Shown here piece after piece: positions 17,578 to 28,574 of a stretch of 64,000 bases of DNA. Within the stretch, counting starts at the first letter, position 1, and each line of letters starts with the position of its first letter. Source of the DNA: Oscillospiraceae bacterium Zagget12 (GTDB lineage Bacteria; Bacillota; Clostridia; UBA1381); the NCBI GenBank assembly GCA_001941225.1, contig MSHM01000019.1, positions 1 through 64,000 on the forward strand, written 5' to 3'. The notes under the pieces were generated by a model that was not told where the DNA came from, made no database searches, and was given only the letters and a program-made list of their open reading frames with translations. The position numbers were made by a program, and so were the translations under genes.

Positions 17578-20500
17578 ATGAAAAAACTAACAGCCATACT
17601 CACAACATTGGTTATGCTTGCCTCAACCCTGTGCCAAACGGCGGTTTTTGCGGCATTCAGCGATGTTGATGACACAAACCCCTATAAAACGGCGATTACC
17701 ACACTTTCAAAGCTGTCTGTTATCGACGGATACACGGACGGCACCTTCCTGCCGGACGGCACAATAACCCGCGCGGAATTTACAAAGCTTATCGTGTTCA
17801 TTCTCGGGTATCAGGATTTGACCTACACCGATATTGACTTTACGGACGTATCCTCCGAGCACTGGGCAAAGGACTACATACAAACCGCGTATAATCTCGG
17901 AATCATCTCGGGAATGGGCGACGGAACCTTTGCTCCGGATTCTGAGGTTACATATGAGCAGGCGCTTAAGATGACGGTTTGCACTCTCGGATACGAAACC
18001 TTCGCCGCCGCTCTTCAGCAATCCGGTGACAGTTGGTCAAGCGGATATATCAATCAAGCGGTTTCTCTTGACCTTACAAAGAATGTTGTAGACGCAGAAT
18101 ATACCTTGGCGCGTCGAGAGGCGTTATAGCGCAGGTACTGTACAACGCTCTTAACGTTGTTATATATGAAAATAACGGCTATGACTGGGTTCAGACGTCC
18201 AAAACCCTTATGAAAGATTTTCTTAAAGTAAAGTCGGTCAAGGGCACGCTTATCGGCGTTGAAGACTATGTTACGGCGGATTGCAGCAGTGAGCTTTTGG
18301 AAAATCAGATGGCGGTTATGGATTCCTCGGGAAATATAATCAAAATGGATTATTCCGAATACACGGAAACCGTTTCCGACATCAGCCAATATCTCGGCAA
18401 TACAATCACCGTGTATTACAGGCAGCTCAGCGAAAGCGACGAATGTACTCTTATCGCCATAGATGCCGAAACAACAAAAAATTCTCAGCTTGAAATTTCC
18501 TATGACGATATAAGCAGCTTTTCGGGAAATACTCTTAAATATTACGAAACCTCGTCAAGCGTGAAGAGCCTAAAGCTTAAGGACAGCGACCTCACCGTCA
18601 GATACAACGGAAAGATAGTCGGCGAGGACGACACGATTACCTTGACAAATCCCTCAACTCAGGAGGAGGAAGACTTTACGCGCACCGAGGCTCTTGAAGA
18701 ATGGCTCACGCCCGACTCGGACTACTTCATCTACGGCACGGTAACTCTTACCGATAACGGTGATGACGGAACCTTTGATATGATTCAGATTTACAACTAC
18801 GAAACAATCGTAGCGTATACTTCTCCGACCTCCTCGGATTACCGTATAACGGATAAGCTGGTTACGGGAAATTATCTGATTCTTGACCCGCAGGCGTCAA
18901 GCTACTCATATACCATCACCAAAAACGGCGAGCAAATCGCGGTAACCTCAATCGCGGCAAACGATATAGTCCTTTACGCCACAAGTCTTGACGGCTCCGT
19001 ATACACGCTGCTTGTCACAAACACAAGCGTAAGCGGTTCGGTTACGTCGATAAGCTCAAACAACTCAAAAATCAGCATAGCAAACACTTCCTATAAAATA
19101 GGCAGCAAATGCGAGGACTATATAAAGGATAAAAGCGGAAAGGACCTTAAAGTAGGCGTTTCCGGCACATTCTACATAGATGCTTTCGGAACGGTAGTGT
19201 TCGGCACGCTTGACACGACCTCAGCCATTCCTTACGCTTACATCACGGACGCGTACATTGATTACGACGAGGGCGGCGCGCCTTACATAACGGTATACTC
19301 CACCTCATCGTCCAGCGGCGCGGACTCATATGCGCTTGACGATAAGATAAAGCTTAACGGCTCCACCGTAACAGGCGAAAATGCTGTTGACAGACTTGCA
19401 GTCTCAGCCGCATACGCGAACGGTGACGAGGAATATGCCGAAAAGATTTACGGCGCGGGCAAAACCCCGACCCTTACCGGATATTCGCAGCCGGCAAGAG
19501 TAACCATCAAGAACAGCGTGGTTACGGAAATCGTGACGCTCACCTCGGACGAGGTACAAAGCCAGAATGATGACTCCGATCAGATTGTGCTCTGCAAGGA
19601 CATAGATGAATACACATATTCGTCCAACAGTTTCACTTTGGACGGCAAAACATCTTTCTCGGTTAATTCGTCAACCATAGTAATATGCGTTCCCGAAAAC
19701 CGCAAGAGCAAATCCTCATACGCTAAGAAAACTGTTTCTTCGGCATTTACCTCCGGCGACAGCTATTATATTGAGGCGTATGACATAAACTCCTCAAAAA
19801 TAGCCGGACTTATCATTCTTTACGGAAACGACGGTACTCTTACCTCGGTGAAGAAGGACACCGATTATTCAATCGTTGCCACTCTTCCGGAAACCATATA
19901 CGATGAGGACAGAGATACAAGCGCGCAGACCTTTGATGTTTACGCCGCGTCAAACACAGCGAAAACCTGGACAACCTATGACAGCGAGGAATTCAGCGAT
20001 ATTGAAGTGGGCGATGTTATCCAATTCGCTTACGACGGCGATAATCTCGCGCAGGGACTTATAACCAATATAAAATTCTCCGATATTGCCGCTGTTCTCG
20101 ACGGCGAAACCACCAACAACGACCAGCTTTACAACTGGGAGGAGGAACAGGATCCTACCGAGGATAATAATTATCAGGAATACAAGTTCGATTACAGATT
20201 TAAGAAATCCGGCACGGACGATGACGAAACCTACACAAGCACATCTTTGGGAACAGTTCCGTATTCGAGAGCTTGTATGTATAATATAAGTCAGGTATTG
20301 GTTGATGATAAAAGCTGTACGTTACAAAGGGCGGTTTCTATACCGATGAAAACGGTACAACGCAAATAGACGACAGCGATTATGAGGAAATTACAATCAC
20401 ATCGTCAACAAAAATTCTACGTATGAGCGACAAGCGCGACGAGATAAGCAGATACGCGGCGGACACCACAACGGATATGTCCATCAGTGATTTGAGGGAC

Positions 20501-20584
20501 GCTAAAAACTACGGCGCGGACTGCTCAAAGATTCTTGTATGCTCAATGAAGGGCGTTGCAAAATTGATTGTAGTTTATAATTGA
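17578..20584 (+). pseudogene. Large SLH-domain surface protein interrupted by two single-base frameshifts
   Basis: The track gives two ORFs (17578-18129 and 18210-20369), but the reading continues across them. The first has a signal peptide and SLH repeats (FSDVDDTNPYKTAITTL, GYTDGTFLPDGTITRAE) and stops after LARREAL at 18129; adding one G near 18123 restores REAVIAQVLYNALNV. The second carries ~700 residues of repeated beta-rich domains; near 20310 an added A restores DDKKLYVTKGGFYTDENG, and that frame runs to the TGA at 20584. The intact product would be about 1000 residues and wall-anchored. Both lesions look like lost single bases, so sequencing error is a serious alternative to true decay. 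Function of the C-terminal part is unknown. Confidence 0.8.
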
Positions 20585-20610
20585 TTAAAAACGTAAATCT
20601 AAATTTAAAA

Positions 20611-20641
20611 CCAAACAGCCGCCGGCTGTTTGGTTTTTTTT
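20611..20641 (+). terminator. Terminator of the SLH protein gene
   Basis: Perfect stem CCAAACAGCC / GGCTGTTTGG, 3-nt loop, then nine T residues. Its position supports the gene ending at 20584 rather than 20369. Confidence 0.92.
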
Positions 20642-20750
20642 TGCGCTCTGCCGCCCTCCAATGTTAGAGAAAGCTTTTGCCGCAAAAGCAAAAAAACAGA
20701 CTGCGCGTATACGCACAATCTGTTGTAATTATGTCTATAATATTATGAAA

Positions 20751-21035
20751 TTATTCAGCCTCTGCTGCTATGTCTTCTTCATCTTCAATCGCGTCATATG
20801 CTGCGAGAACCTTATTCTCAAGCATACCGCGCATTTCGCTGTTTATCGGGTGAGCTATATCTCTGTACTCACCGTCCGGAGTTCTTCTGCTTGGCATAGC
20901 AACAAACAACTTTTCAGGTCCATCAATAACCTTTACATCATGTACTGCAAAAGCATTGTCAAATGTTACGGACGCTACCGCTTTCATTTTCCCGTCACCG
21001 GTGACCTTCTTTATTCTGATGTCTGTTATTTCCAC
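20751..21035 (-). CDS. spoVG: SpoVG RNA/DNA-binding regulator
   Basis: The protein has 94 residues if started at GTG ([11 protein letters not shown]), the family's usual first residues; GGGTGG precedes it. The track's longer start runs through the promoter. Conserved parts are [42 protein letters not shown]. SpoVG binds nucleic acids and affects sporulation and cell-wall processes. It has a consensus promoter at 21072-21100. Confidence 0.95.
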   Translation of the reverse strand: MEITDIRIKKVTGDGKMKAVASVTFDNAFAVHDVKVIDGPEKLFVAMPSRRTPDGEYRDIAHPINSEMRGMLENKVLAAYDAIEDEEDIAAEAE

Positions 21036-21071
21036 TTTTTCACCACCCTTCGACATTATCCTCTTAATGTT

Positions 21072-21100
21072 ATAATATAGTAAACTTCGAGATTTGTCAA
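21072..21100 (-). promoter_or_regulatory. Sigma-A promoter of spoVG
   Basis: Minus strand: TTGACA, 17-nt spacer, TATTAT, about 36 nt upstream of the GTG start. Confidence 0.82.
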
Positions 21101-21310
21101 GTATTTTGCACATAATTTCTCATAAAATCAGTGAAAAAATTGTTCAATAAGGGGTAAAGCCTCGTCATTCAAGGTTTTCAGCGGCGGTTTGTGCCACTGC
21201 TTAATTCAGTTACAGTTTTTTAATTTCAAAAAATTTAAAAAAAGGGTTTTCAATTTCGGCATTAAGGTATATAATAATATCTGTATTAAATCATATGAGG
21301 AGATATAACG

Positions 21311-22702
21311 ATGAAAAGATTTGTGATGTCTGATATTGAAAAGGATGCTCTTATACATTTTATAGGCATAGGCGGCATCAGTATGAGCGGACTGGCGCAG
21401 ATAGTTTTAAAAAATGGGTATCGGGTTACCGGCTCGGATTGGAACAAAAGCGAAATAACCGAAAAGCTTGAAAAAATGGGTGCGAATATTGTTTACGGAC
21501 ACGGCGCGGTGAACGAATACGGTATTGAAAACGCGTCGCTCGTGGCGTACACCGCCGCGGCAAAGGCGGATAATCCCGAAATGATTGCCGCAAAAGAAAG
21601 GGGTGTGCGCACTATAGACCGCGCCGAATTTCTGGGCGCGATAATGAAAAATTACAAGCACGCGGTAGGCGTGAGCGGCACACACGGCAAAACCACAACA
21701 ACCTCAATGCTTGCGCACGCGCTTATAGGCGCGGACATCGACCCTACAATAAGCGTGGGCGGAGAGCTTGACCTTATCGCCGGCAATATCAGAACCGGCA
21801 AATCCGATTATTTTGTCACGGAGGCGTGCGAATACACCAACAGTTTCCTTAAATTTTATCCGACCATCGCCCTTATCACAAATATCGAGGAGGATCATCT
21901 CGATTTCTTCTCAGGCATTGATGAAATAATAGAAAGCTTTAGGCAATTCGCCTGTCTTACAAAGGATATAGGATATGTTGTCGCTTTCGGCAGCGACAAG
22001 AATATACAAAAGGCTCTAAGCGGCGTTGACGGACTTAACATAATCACCTACGGTATGGAGGATAAATTTGACTACTATCCGGAAAATATCGTCTACCACG
22101 CGGGATTTCCGAGCTTTGACGTTACAAAGCGCGGAGAAAAAATTTGTCACATTAAGCTGAATGTGCCCGGCGAGCATAATATTCAAAACGCCCTTGCCGC
22201 CGTTGCCGTATGCGAGCTGTCGGGAGTCGATGCCGAAACAGCCGCAAGAGGCATTGAAACATTTAAGGGCACACACAGACGCTTTGAGAAAAAGGGATTT
22301 TTGAACGGCGCGGTTGTAATCGACGATTACGCTCACCACCCTACCGAAATCAAAGCCACTCTGCACGCGGCGCGGCAGTTTCCGCATAATAAAATATGGT
22401 GCGTGTTCCAGCCGCACACATATTCAAGAACGCGCACGCTGTGGAATGAATTTGTCGGCGCGTTTGACGATGCCGATGAGCTTATTCTCACTCACATATA
22501 CGCCGCGCGCGAAAAGCCGGACGGCGTTACAAAGCCGGAAAATCTTGCCGCGGATATACAAAAAAGAGGCGTGAGCGCGGTATATATAGATGATTTCTCC
22601 GATATTGCCGACTTTCTCAAGAAAAACGTAAGAGAGGGCGACATTGTGTTCACAATGGGCGCCGGCGACGTTGTGAAAATCAATGATTTGATAATTGAAT
22701 AA
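21311..22702 (+). CDS. murC: UDP-N-acetylmuramate--L-alanine ligase
   Basis: The protein has 463 residues. The N-terminal Rossmann motif is HFIGIGGISMSGLAQI, the ATP-binding loop GVSGTHGKTTTTSM, and further Mur-ligase signatures are TNIEEDHLDFF, GEHNIQNALAAVAV and DDYAHHPTEI. It adds L-alanine to UDP-MurNAc in peptidoglycan synthesis. AGGAG lies 8 nt before the ATG. It is monocistronic, divergent from spoVG and convergent with ilvC. Confidence 0.97.
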   Translation: MKRFVMSDIEKDALIHFIGIGGISMSGLAQIVLKNGYRVTGSDWNKSEITEKLEKMGANIVYGHGAVNEYGIENASLVAYTAAAKADNPEMIAAKERGVRTIDRAEFLGAIMKNYKHAVGVSGTHGKTTTTSMLAHALIGADIDPTISVGGELDLIAGNIRTGKSDYFVTEACEYTNSFLKFYPTIALITNIEEDHLDFFSGIDEIIESFRQFACLTKDIGYVVAFGSDKNIQKALSGVDGLNIITYGMEDKFDYYPENIVYHAGFPSFDVTKRGEKICHIKLNVPGEHNIQNALAAVAVCELSGVDAETAARGIETFKGTHRRFEKKGFLNGAVVIDDYAHHPTEIKATLHAARQFPHNKIWCVFQPHTYSRTRTLWNEFVGAFDDADELILTHIYAAREKPDGVTKPENLAADIQKRGVSAVYIDDFSDIADFLKKNVREGDIVFTMGAGDVVKINDLIIE

Positions 22703-22708
22703 ATAAAA

Positions 22709-22743
22709 GGGACTGTTGACATATATTCTGTCAACAGTCCTTT
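22709..22743. terminator. Bidirectional terminator between murC and ilvC
   Basis: Stem GGACTGTTGACA / TGTCAACAGTCC with a 7-nt loop. It is followed by TTTAA on the + strand and by CTTTTATTT on the - strand, so it can serve both convergent genes. Confidence 0.88.
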
Positions 22744-22762
22744 AATATTAGCCTGTTAAAAA

Positions 22763-24341
<1,579 letters not shown>

Positions 24342-24342
24342 A

Positions 24343-26019
24343 TTAGTTATCCTCCTTTTTCGGAAGAGTTGCCTCGTTGAGCGCGTCGCCGGTCGGCTCA
24401 AACGGACTTACGTTTACAACAAGAAGATAAGAGCCGTCCGCCGCCATCATTTTGTCTATAGCCGCCTCAACGCCGCTGTTTTCCGTAACAACGCCGCTGT
24501 CGATTCCGTATGCCTTGGCAAGCATTGAAAAATCGGGTTTTCCGTCTATCGTAACCGCCTGATAGTTTGACTTATATAAAAGGAACTGATGCTCGTGCAC
24601 CATACCGAGACGGTGATTTTGGAAAAGCACCATTTTAACGGGTATATCCCACTGCATCATAGTACCCATTTCCGGCAAATCCATCTGGAAACTGCCGTCG
24701 CCCATTACGGCTATAACAGGCTTTGCTCCCGCCGCCGCCACTGACGCGCCTATCGCCGCCGGAAGTCCGTAACCCATCGTACCGAATCCGCCGGAGGTCA
24801 AAAGTGAGCGCGGCGATGTGAATTTGAAATTATTCGCGCACCAAATCTGATTTTGTCCGACCTCGGTGGAAAGATAAACGTCGGAATTTGTCTTTTCCGA
24901 AAGCACATTAAGGAAATACTTCGGATTTACATAGCCGTTATCGTCGCTGAAAGGCTTATGCGTGAAACGGCTGCGGAGCTCCTCCGCCTCCTCAATCCAC
25001 TGCTTATCCGCCTTAAAGCCGATAATCTGCGGCATAAGCTGCTCAAGCACGTCCTTTATATCGCCGACAACCGGAATATAAGGCTGCGTGTTTTTGCCGA
25101 TTTCCGCCGGATCTATGTCTATATGTATCAGCTTATTGCCCTGTTCAAGTCCCTTTACGTTTGCGACGGTTCTGTCGCCCAGTCTTGAACCCATTACGAT
25201 TACAAGGTCCGCGCGGTTAAAAATCATATTCGCTCTTTTTACTCCGTGCGAGCCTATCATTCCGTAGTATCTCGGACTGTCCGTCGGAAGAGTGCCTATG
25301 CCCATCATTGTTGAAACAACGGGAATATTGGTTTCCTTAACAAATTTTCTGAACTCGTTTACCGCGTCGGATATAACTATGCCTCCGCCCGCGAGTATAA
25401 CAGGCTTTTTAGCGCCCTTGATTGCCTCGGCAACCTTTTTAACCTGGGATTCGTTCGCCTTGCCGATAAGCTTGTAGCCTCGGATATTAACCTCTCCGTC
25501 TTCTTCGGGATAATCAAATTCCTTTTTCAGAATATCCATCGGGAAGTCAATAAGCACCGGACCCGGGCGGCCCGTATTCGCGATATGGAACGCCTCGTTC
25601 ACAACCTTTGGAATCTCAAGCCCGTCCTTTACAAGGTAGCTATGCTTGGTAAAGGGCAGCGTAGCACCGGTAATATCAACCTCCTGGAACGCGTCCTTAC
25701 CGATAAGGCTTGAAACAACCTGACCCGTAAGCGCCACCATCGGAACCGAATCCATATACGCCGTCGCGATACCCGTGATAAGGTTTGTCGCGCCCGGACC
25801 GGAAGTCGCGGTACATACGCCCGCTTTCTTCGTAACCCTCGCATAGCCCGACGCCATATGAGCGGCTCCCTGCTCGTTACGTGTTAAAATATGCTTGATT
25901 GAAGAAAATGACAGCTTGTCTATTATAGGACAGTTAGCCGCTCCGGGATAACCGAACACAACCTTGACGCCGTTTTTCTCCAGTGTTTTAACAACCATTT
26001 CAGCACCGGTCATTCTCAA
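24343..26019 (-). CDS. ilvB: Acetolactate synthase large (catalytic) subunit
   Basis: The protein has 558 residues and all three thiamine-diphosphate enzyme domains: PYR (FGYPGAANCPIID ... RNEQGAAHMASGYAR), central, and PP (VMGDGSFQMDLPEMGT). It condenses pyruvate into acetolactate, or with 2-oxobutyrate for isoleucine. The start is probably the TTG that gives M-R-M-TGAEM, matching the family and lying 7 nt from GGGGG; an ATG two codons later is the alternative. Confidence 0.96.
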   Translation of the reverse strand: MRMTGAEMVVKTLEKNGVKVVFGYPGAANCPIIDKLSFSSIKHILTRNEQGAAHMASGYARVTKKAGVCTATSGPGATNLITGIATAYMDSVPMVALTGQVVSSLIGKDAFQEVDITGATLPFTKHSYLVKDGLEIPKVVNEAFHIANTGRPGPVLIDFPMDILKKEFDYPEEDGEVNIRGYKLIGKANESQVKKVAEAIKGAKKPVILAGGGIVISDAVNEFRKFVKETNIPVVSTMMGIGTLPTDSPRYYGMIGSHGVKRANMIFNRADLVIVMGSRLGDRTVANVKGLEQGNKLIHIDIDPAEIGKNTQPYIPVVGDIKDVLEQLMPQIIGFKADKQWIEEAEELRSRFTHKPFSDDNGYVNPKYFLNVLSEKTNSDVYLSTEVGQNQIWCANNFKFTSPRSLLTSGGFGTMGYGLPAAIGASVAAAGAKPVIAVMGDGSFQMDLPEMGTMMQWDIPVKMVLFQNHRLGMVHEHQFLLYKSNYQAVTIDGKPDFSMLAKAYGIDSGVVTENSGVEAAIDKMMAADGSYLLVVNVSPFEPTGDALNEATLPKKEDN

Positions 26020-26212
26020 AAAAATTCCCCCTTTTGATTTAATAATTAATAATGTTTCGGCGCGCGCCGATTATCCGCGCCTTAAAAGACCATCGTATTG
26101 ATTTGTCTTGTGGAAAATCGAATTTTCTAAAGCATAACGCTTTATGAAAAGATGGTGCTGTTCCGCCCTTTTGTGACGGCGGTATGGTACAAATATATTA
26201 TCGTACCATATT
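26020..26212 (-). promoter_or_regulatory. Structured leader of the ilvBHC operon, class not identified
   Basis: Between the promoter and ilvB lies a ~190-nt leader. On the minus strand it contains an 8-bp inverted repeat TATGGTAC/GTACCATA, a CCGCC/GGCGG hairpin, AAAGC/GCTTT and AAAAT/ATTTT small hairpins, and ACCATC/GATGGT arms followed by CTTTT. The segment AGGGCGGAACAGC resembles a T-box motif, but it lies only ~45-50 nt from the expected RNA start, leaving no room for a specifier stem. Regulation by attenuation is plausible but unproven. Confidence 0.45.
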
Positions 26213-26241
26213 ATTTTATCAGCGAAAGGGTTGATTGTCAA
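26213..26241 (-). promoter_or_regulatory. Sigma-A promoter of ilvBHC
   Basis: Minus strand: TTGACA, 17-nt spacer, TAAAAT. Confidence 0.85.
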
Positions 26242-26324
26242 CTGTTTTTATAGATTATTGTAACTGTTAAACACTTATATTTGCCTTAAATCGATTTTTT
26301 TGTGTATTTGTTAAGCGCACAAAA

Positions 26325-26349
26325 AAGGACTGCAATCAAAACAGTCCTT
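26325..26349 (-). terminator. Terminator of the DUF421 gene
   Basis: Stem AAGGACTG / CAGTCCTT with a 9-nt loop; on the minus strand it is followed by TTTT, just past the stop of the DUF421 gene. Confidence 0.8.
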
Positions 26350-26353
26350 ATTT

Positions 26354-27058
26354 TTACTGAAACGGGTCGTTTTTCGGAGCGTCGCCGGTCTTTGGATAGA
26401 CGTACAGCGTGCCGCCGTCACATTCGGCAAAATAAACGTCCTTTATATTTCCTATTTTATGCTTATGCAATTCCTTTTCGAGCCATTGCTTGTTATTCCC
26501 GGAATACTTAAGGTTTTCCTCGATAATGTATCCGTCAAGTATAACCGTATGCAATATTTTCTCGTCCGCGACCGATAAATTCATATCGCGCGGAGTTACG
26601 GGACGCGCAGAGGATTTCGGCAAAAACGATATTTTCCCGTTCTGCTCGAGAACGGCGCTGTCAATATCGTCAAGATTAAAATACCCGTTTACTCTGCATT
26701 GCACAAGAAAATCGTTAATATCTATCTTAGCAGTTTTAAAGTTTTTCTGATACAGCTTTCCGTTTTCCATCAGCAAAATCGACCTGCCGGTAAGAAAACG
26801 CCTGCACCTTACATTCTTTTCCGTGACATACGATATAAACCACATAACGGCGGTATACACGACAATCGCCAACAGCGGAAAATAAAATTCACCGTCCAAA
26901 GAGGTCGCCATCTCGGCGGCGATAGAGCCTATCGTTATCCCGTTGATATAGTCAAACATACTCAGCTCCGACATCTGCTTGTTTCCTATTATCTTAGCGG
27001 AAATAAACAGCGAGGCTATGGAACCGATTGAGGTTAATATTACTTTTACAAATTGCAT
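26354..27058 (-). CDS. DUF421/YetF-type membrane protein
   Basis: The protein has 234 residues. Three hydrophobic segments (about 5-22, 35-50, 60-80) precede a cytoplasmic two-part domain with the family motifs MFDYINGITIGSIAAEMA and GRSILLMENGKLYQKNFKTAKID. YetF-like proteins occur widely in Firmicutes, often in spore-formers; the biochemical function is unknown. It stands alone with its own terminator. Confidence 0.88.
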   Translation of the reverse strand: MQFVKVILTSIGSIASLFISAKIIGNKQMSELSMFDYINGITIGSIAAEMATSLDGEFYFPLLAIVVYTAVMWFISYVTEKNVRCRRFLTGRSILLMENGKLYQKNFKTAKIDINDFLVQCRVNGYFNLDDIDSAVLEQNGKISFLPKSSARPVTPRDMNLSVADEKILHTVILDGYIIEENLKYSGNNKQWLEKELHKHKIGNIKDVYFAECDGGTLYVYPKTGDAPKNDPFQ

Positions 27059-27111
27059 AACTTCACTCCTTTTCGCTTAGTATATGCAAAAAGCAAAAAT
27101 TAAAACAGTAT

Positions 27112-27951
27112 TTAAAAATACTGCTTTAATACCTCTATATTCTTCATTACCTCATACATATGCGGATATTCGTGCATAATACGATTAATGCATCGGCGGC
27201 AGAAATCATATCTCAGCGCGCCGTTATCGCGCATTTGCTGTTTCATACCCCATGTATGAGTAAAGCGGTTTTCGCCGTCCTTAAACAGCCGTCCGAGGTC
27301 GGAAAACGCCTTGACCTTTATATTCATCTTACCCGCGCACATATTAAGCAGTCTTTGCTCGGCAAAAACCATATACGTAAGGCGGTCGTCCTTTTCCTCG
27401 GCGCTGCGCATAAACTCAACGGACTTTTCGGTATAATACTTCAAAAGCGCGTCATTCTTTATAACGCAAAACGCCGTATTGCACGCTTTAAGTCCCCAAT
27501 CAAAGCCGCTGTCAAACTCATAACCCGCCTTCATATTAAAATGCCCGCGCGGCGGATACACATCGGGATACAAATCCTCAAAATGTATAACCGTCACATC
27601 GGAAAGCGCGTCAAAATCAATGCTTTCCCATACGATAAAATCCGTGTCAATCATAGCCGTCGGAGCGGTGCGGCTTTTGAGCGCGAATATCTTTCCCGCC
27701 GCCCAAAATACATCGGGGTTCACGTCAACCTCGTCAAGTATGCTTTGCACATCGTCCCATATTTCGGTTAAACCGGTTTTTTTGTAATACTCCATACCCT
27801 CTTTATCGGTTATCATTGTAATATTGCCGTTCTTTTCGCGCCATTTCAGTGCGGATAGAATTGTTGTCAGCACCTCAAAATCCTCAAGCTCATAAGGACG
27901 GTTAAATTTATTTATAAAAGGCTTTGTCCAGTTAATATGTATCGCGTCCAT
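27112..27951 (-). CDS. Glycosyltransferase-like protein of unknown specificity
   Basis: The protein has 279 residues. MIDTDFIVWE resembles the DxD metal/nucleotide-sugar site of GT-A glycosyltransferases, and the surrounding pattern (screening of an 'owned' hand of residues, NTAFCVIKNDALLKYY, AEQRLLNMCA) fits small uncharacterised glycosyltransferase-like families. No membrane segment is visible. It follows the Ser/Tyr-repeat gene by 10 bp, and its ribosome site GGGAGG overlaps that gene's stop, so the two are made together. An attractive inference is that it modifies the Ser- and Tyr-rich neighbour. Confidence 0.6.
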   Translation of the reverse strand: MDAIHINWTKPFINKFNRPYELEDFEVLTTILSALKWREKNGNITMITDKEGMEYYKKTGLTEIWDDVQSILDEVDVNPDVFWAAGKIFALKSRTAPTAMIDTDFIVWESIDFDALSDVTVIHFEDLYPDVYPPRGHFNMKAGYEFDSGFDWGLKACNTAFCVIKNDALLKYYTEKSVEFMRSAEEKDDRLTYMVFAEQRLLNMCAGKMNIKVKAFSDLGRLFKDGENRFTHTWGMKQQMRDNGALRYDFCRRCINRIMHEYPHMYEVMKNIEVLKQYF

Positions 27952-27961
27952 AATGACCTCC

Positions 27962-28510
27962 CTATATTAAATTAACACCGTATCCGTTCACCATAACACA
28001 TATTTCTCCGCCCGAGCCGACACTTGTCCCGAATTTCATCAAAAACGACGACATACTCGCGGAAAACGACGCCGAATAGGACGACGCGTAAGACGACGCA
28101 TACGACGACGCGAATGACGCGCCCGTTTCGTATTCGTATTCATATCTGTACATATAAGACGTGACATATGACGTTATATAGGACGTCATAAAATAGCTTG
28201 ACATAAAATATGAGGATATAAAGCTTGACGCGGACGCGGCATATGACGAAACCGTCGGCAAAGCCGGAGCGTCCGCTGAATTTCCGGCAGCCGTAAAGCG
28301 CGGCGAAAAGCCGCAGCAGACAATGCCTTTTTTTGCAAATTCCTCCTCCGGAGCGTTTACAAAGGCATTAACCTCGCCTATCGCGGTATAAGAAATCCTT
28401 TCCGTTAAGGGTAAAACAAAAGTATTATCACATAATCCGATTGATGTGACACCCGCTTTCAAAGCCTGCAAAAGCTCCTGTTGTGAAAAAACTATTATAT
28501 CAAATGCCAT
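27962..28510 (-). CDS. Ser/Tyr tetrapeptide-repeat protein, unknown function
   Basis: The protein has 182 residues and belongs to no family I recognise. Residues ~1-85 form an ordinary-looking domain (MAFDIIVFSQQELLQAL, GLCDNTFVLPL). Residues ~90-165 are almost entirely Ser/Thr-Ser-Tyr-x units with period near four (SSYF, MTSY, ITSY, VTSY, then YRYEYEYE and ASSYASSYASSY). The last ~20 residues (GSGGEICVMVNGYGVNLI) look folded again. There is no signal peptide. AAGGG lies 7 nt before the ATG. Such regular Ser/Tyr spacing suggests a solenoid or fibre with stacked side chains, possibly post-translationally modified. Confidence 0.65.
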   Translation of the reverse strand: MAFDIIVFSQQELLQALKAGVTSIGLCDNTFVLPLTERISYTAIGEVNAFVNAPEEEFAKKGIVCCGFSPRFTAAGNSADAPALPTVSSYAASASSFISSYFMSSYFMTSYITSYVTSYMYRYEYEYETGASFASSYASSYASSYSASFSASMSSFLMKFGTSVGSGGEICVMVNGYGVNLI

Positions 28511-28574
28511 TGCTTTTCCCTTCTTCGCTGTACTATGCTTTTATTGTATCATAAAATACGGCTAAATGGTAGCA

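Noticed and set aside
26020-26212. T-box riboswitch before ilvB
   Set aside because: AGGGCGGAACAGC resembles the T-box motif, but only ~45-50 nt separate it from the expected transcription start, too little for stem I with a specifier loop.
28000-28260. CRISPR-like or tandem DNA repeat in the Ser/Tyr gene
   Set aside because: The DNA units are short (12 bp), degenerate, follow codon boundaries and encode a regular peptide; there are no spacers.
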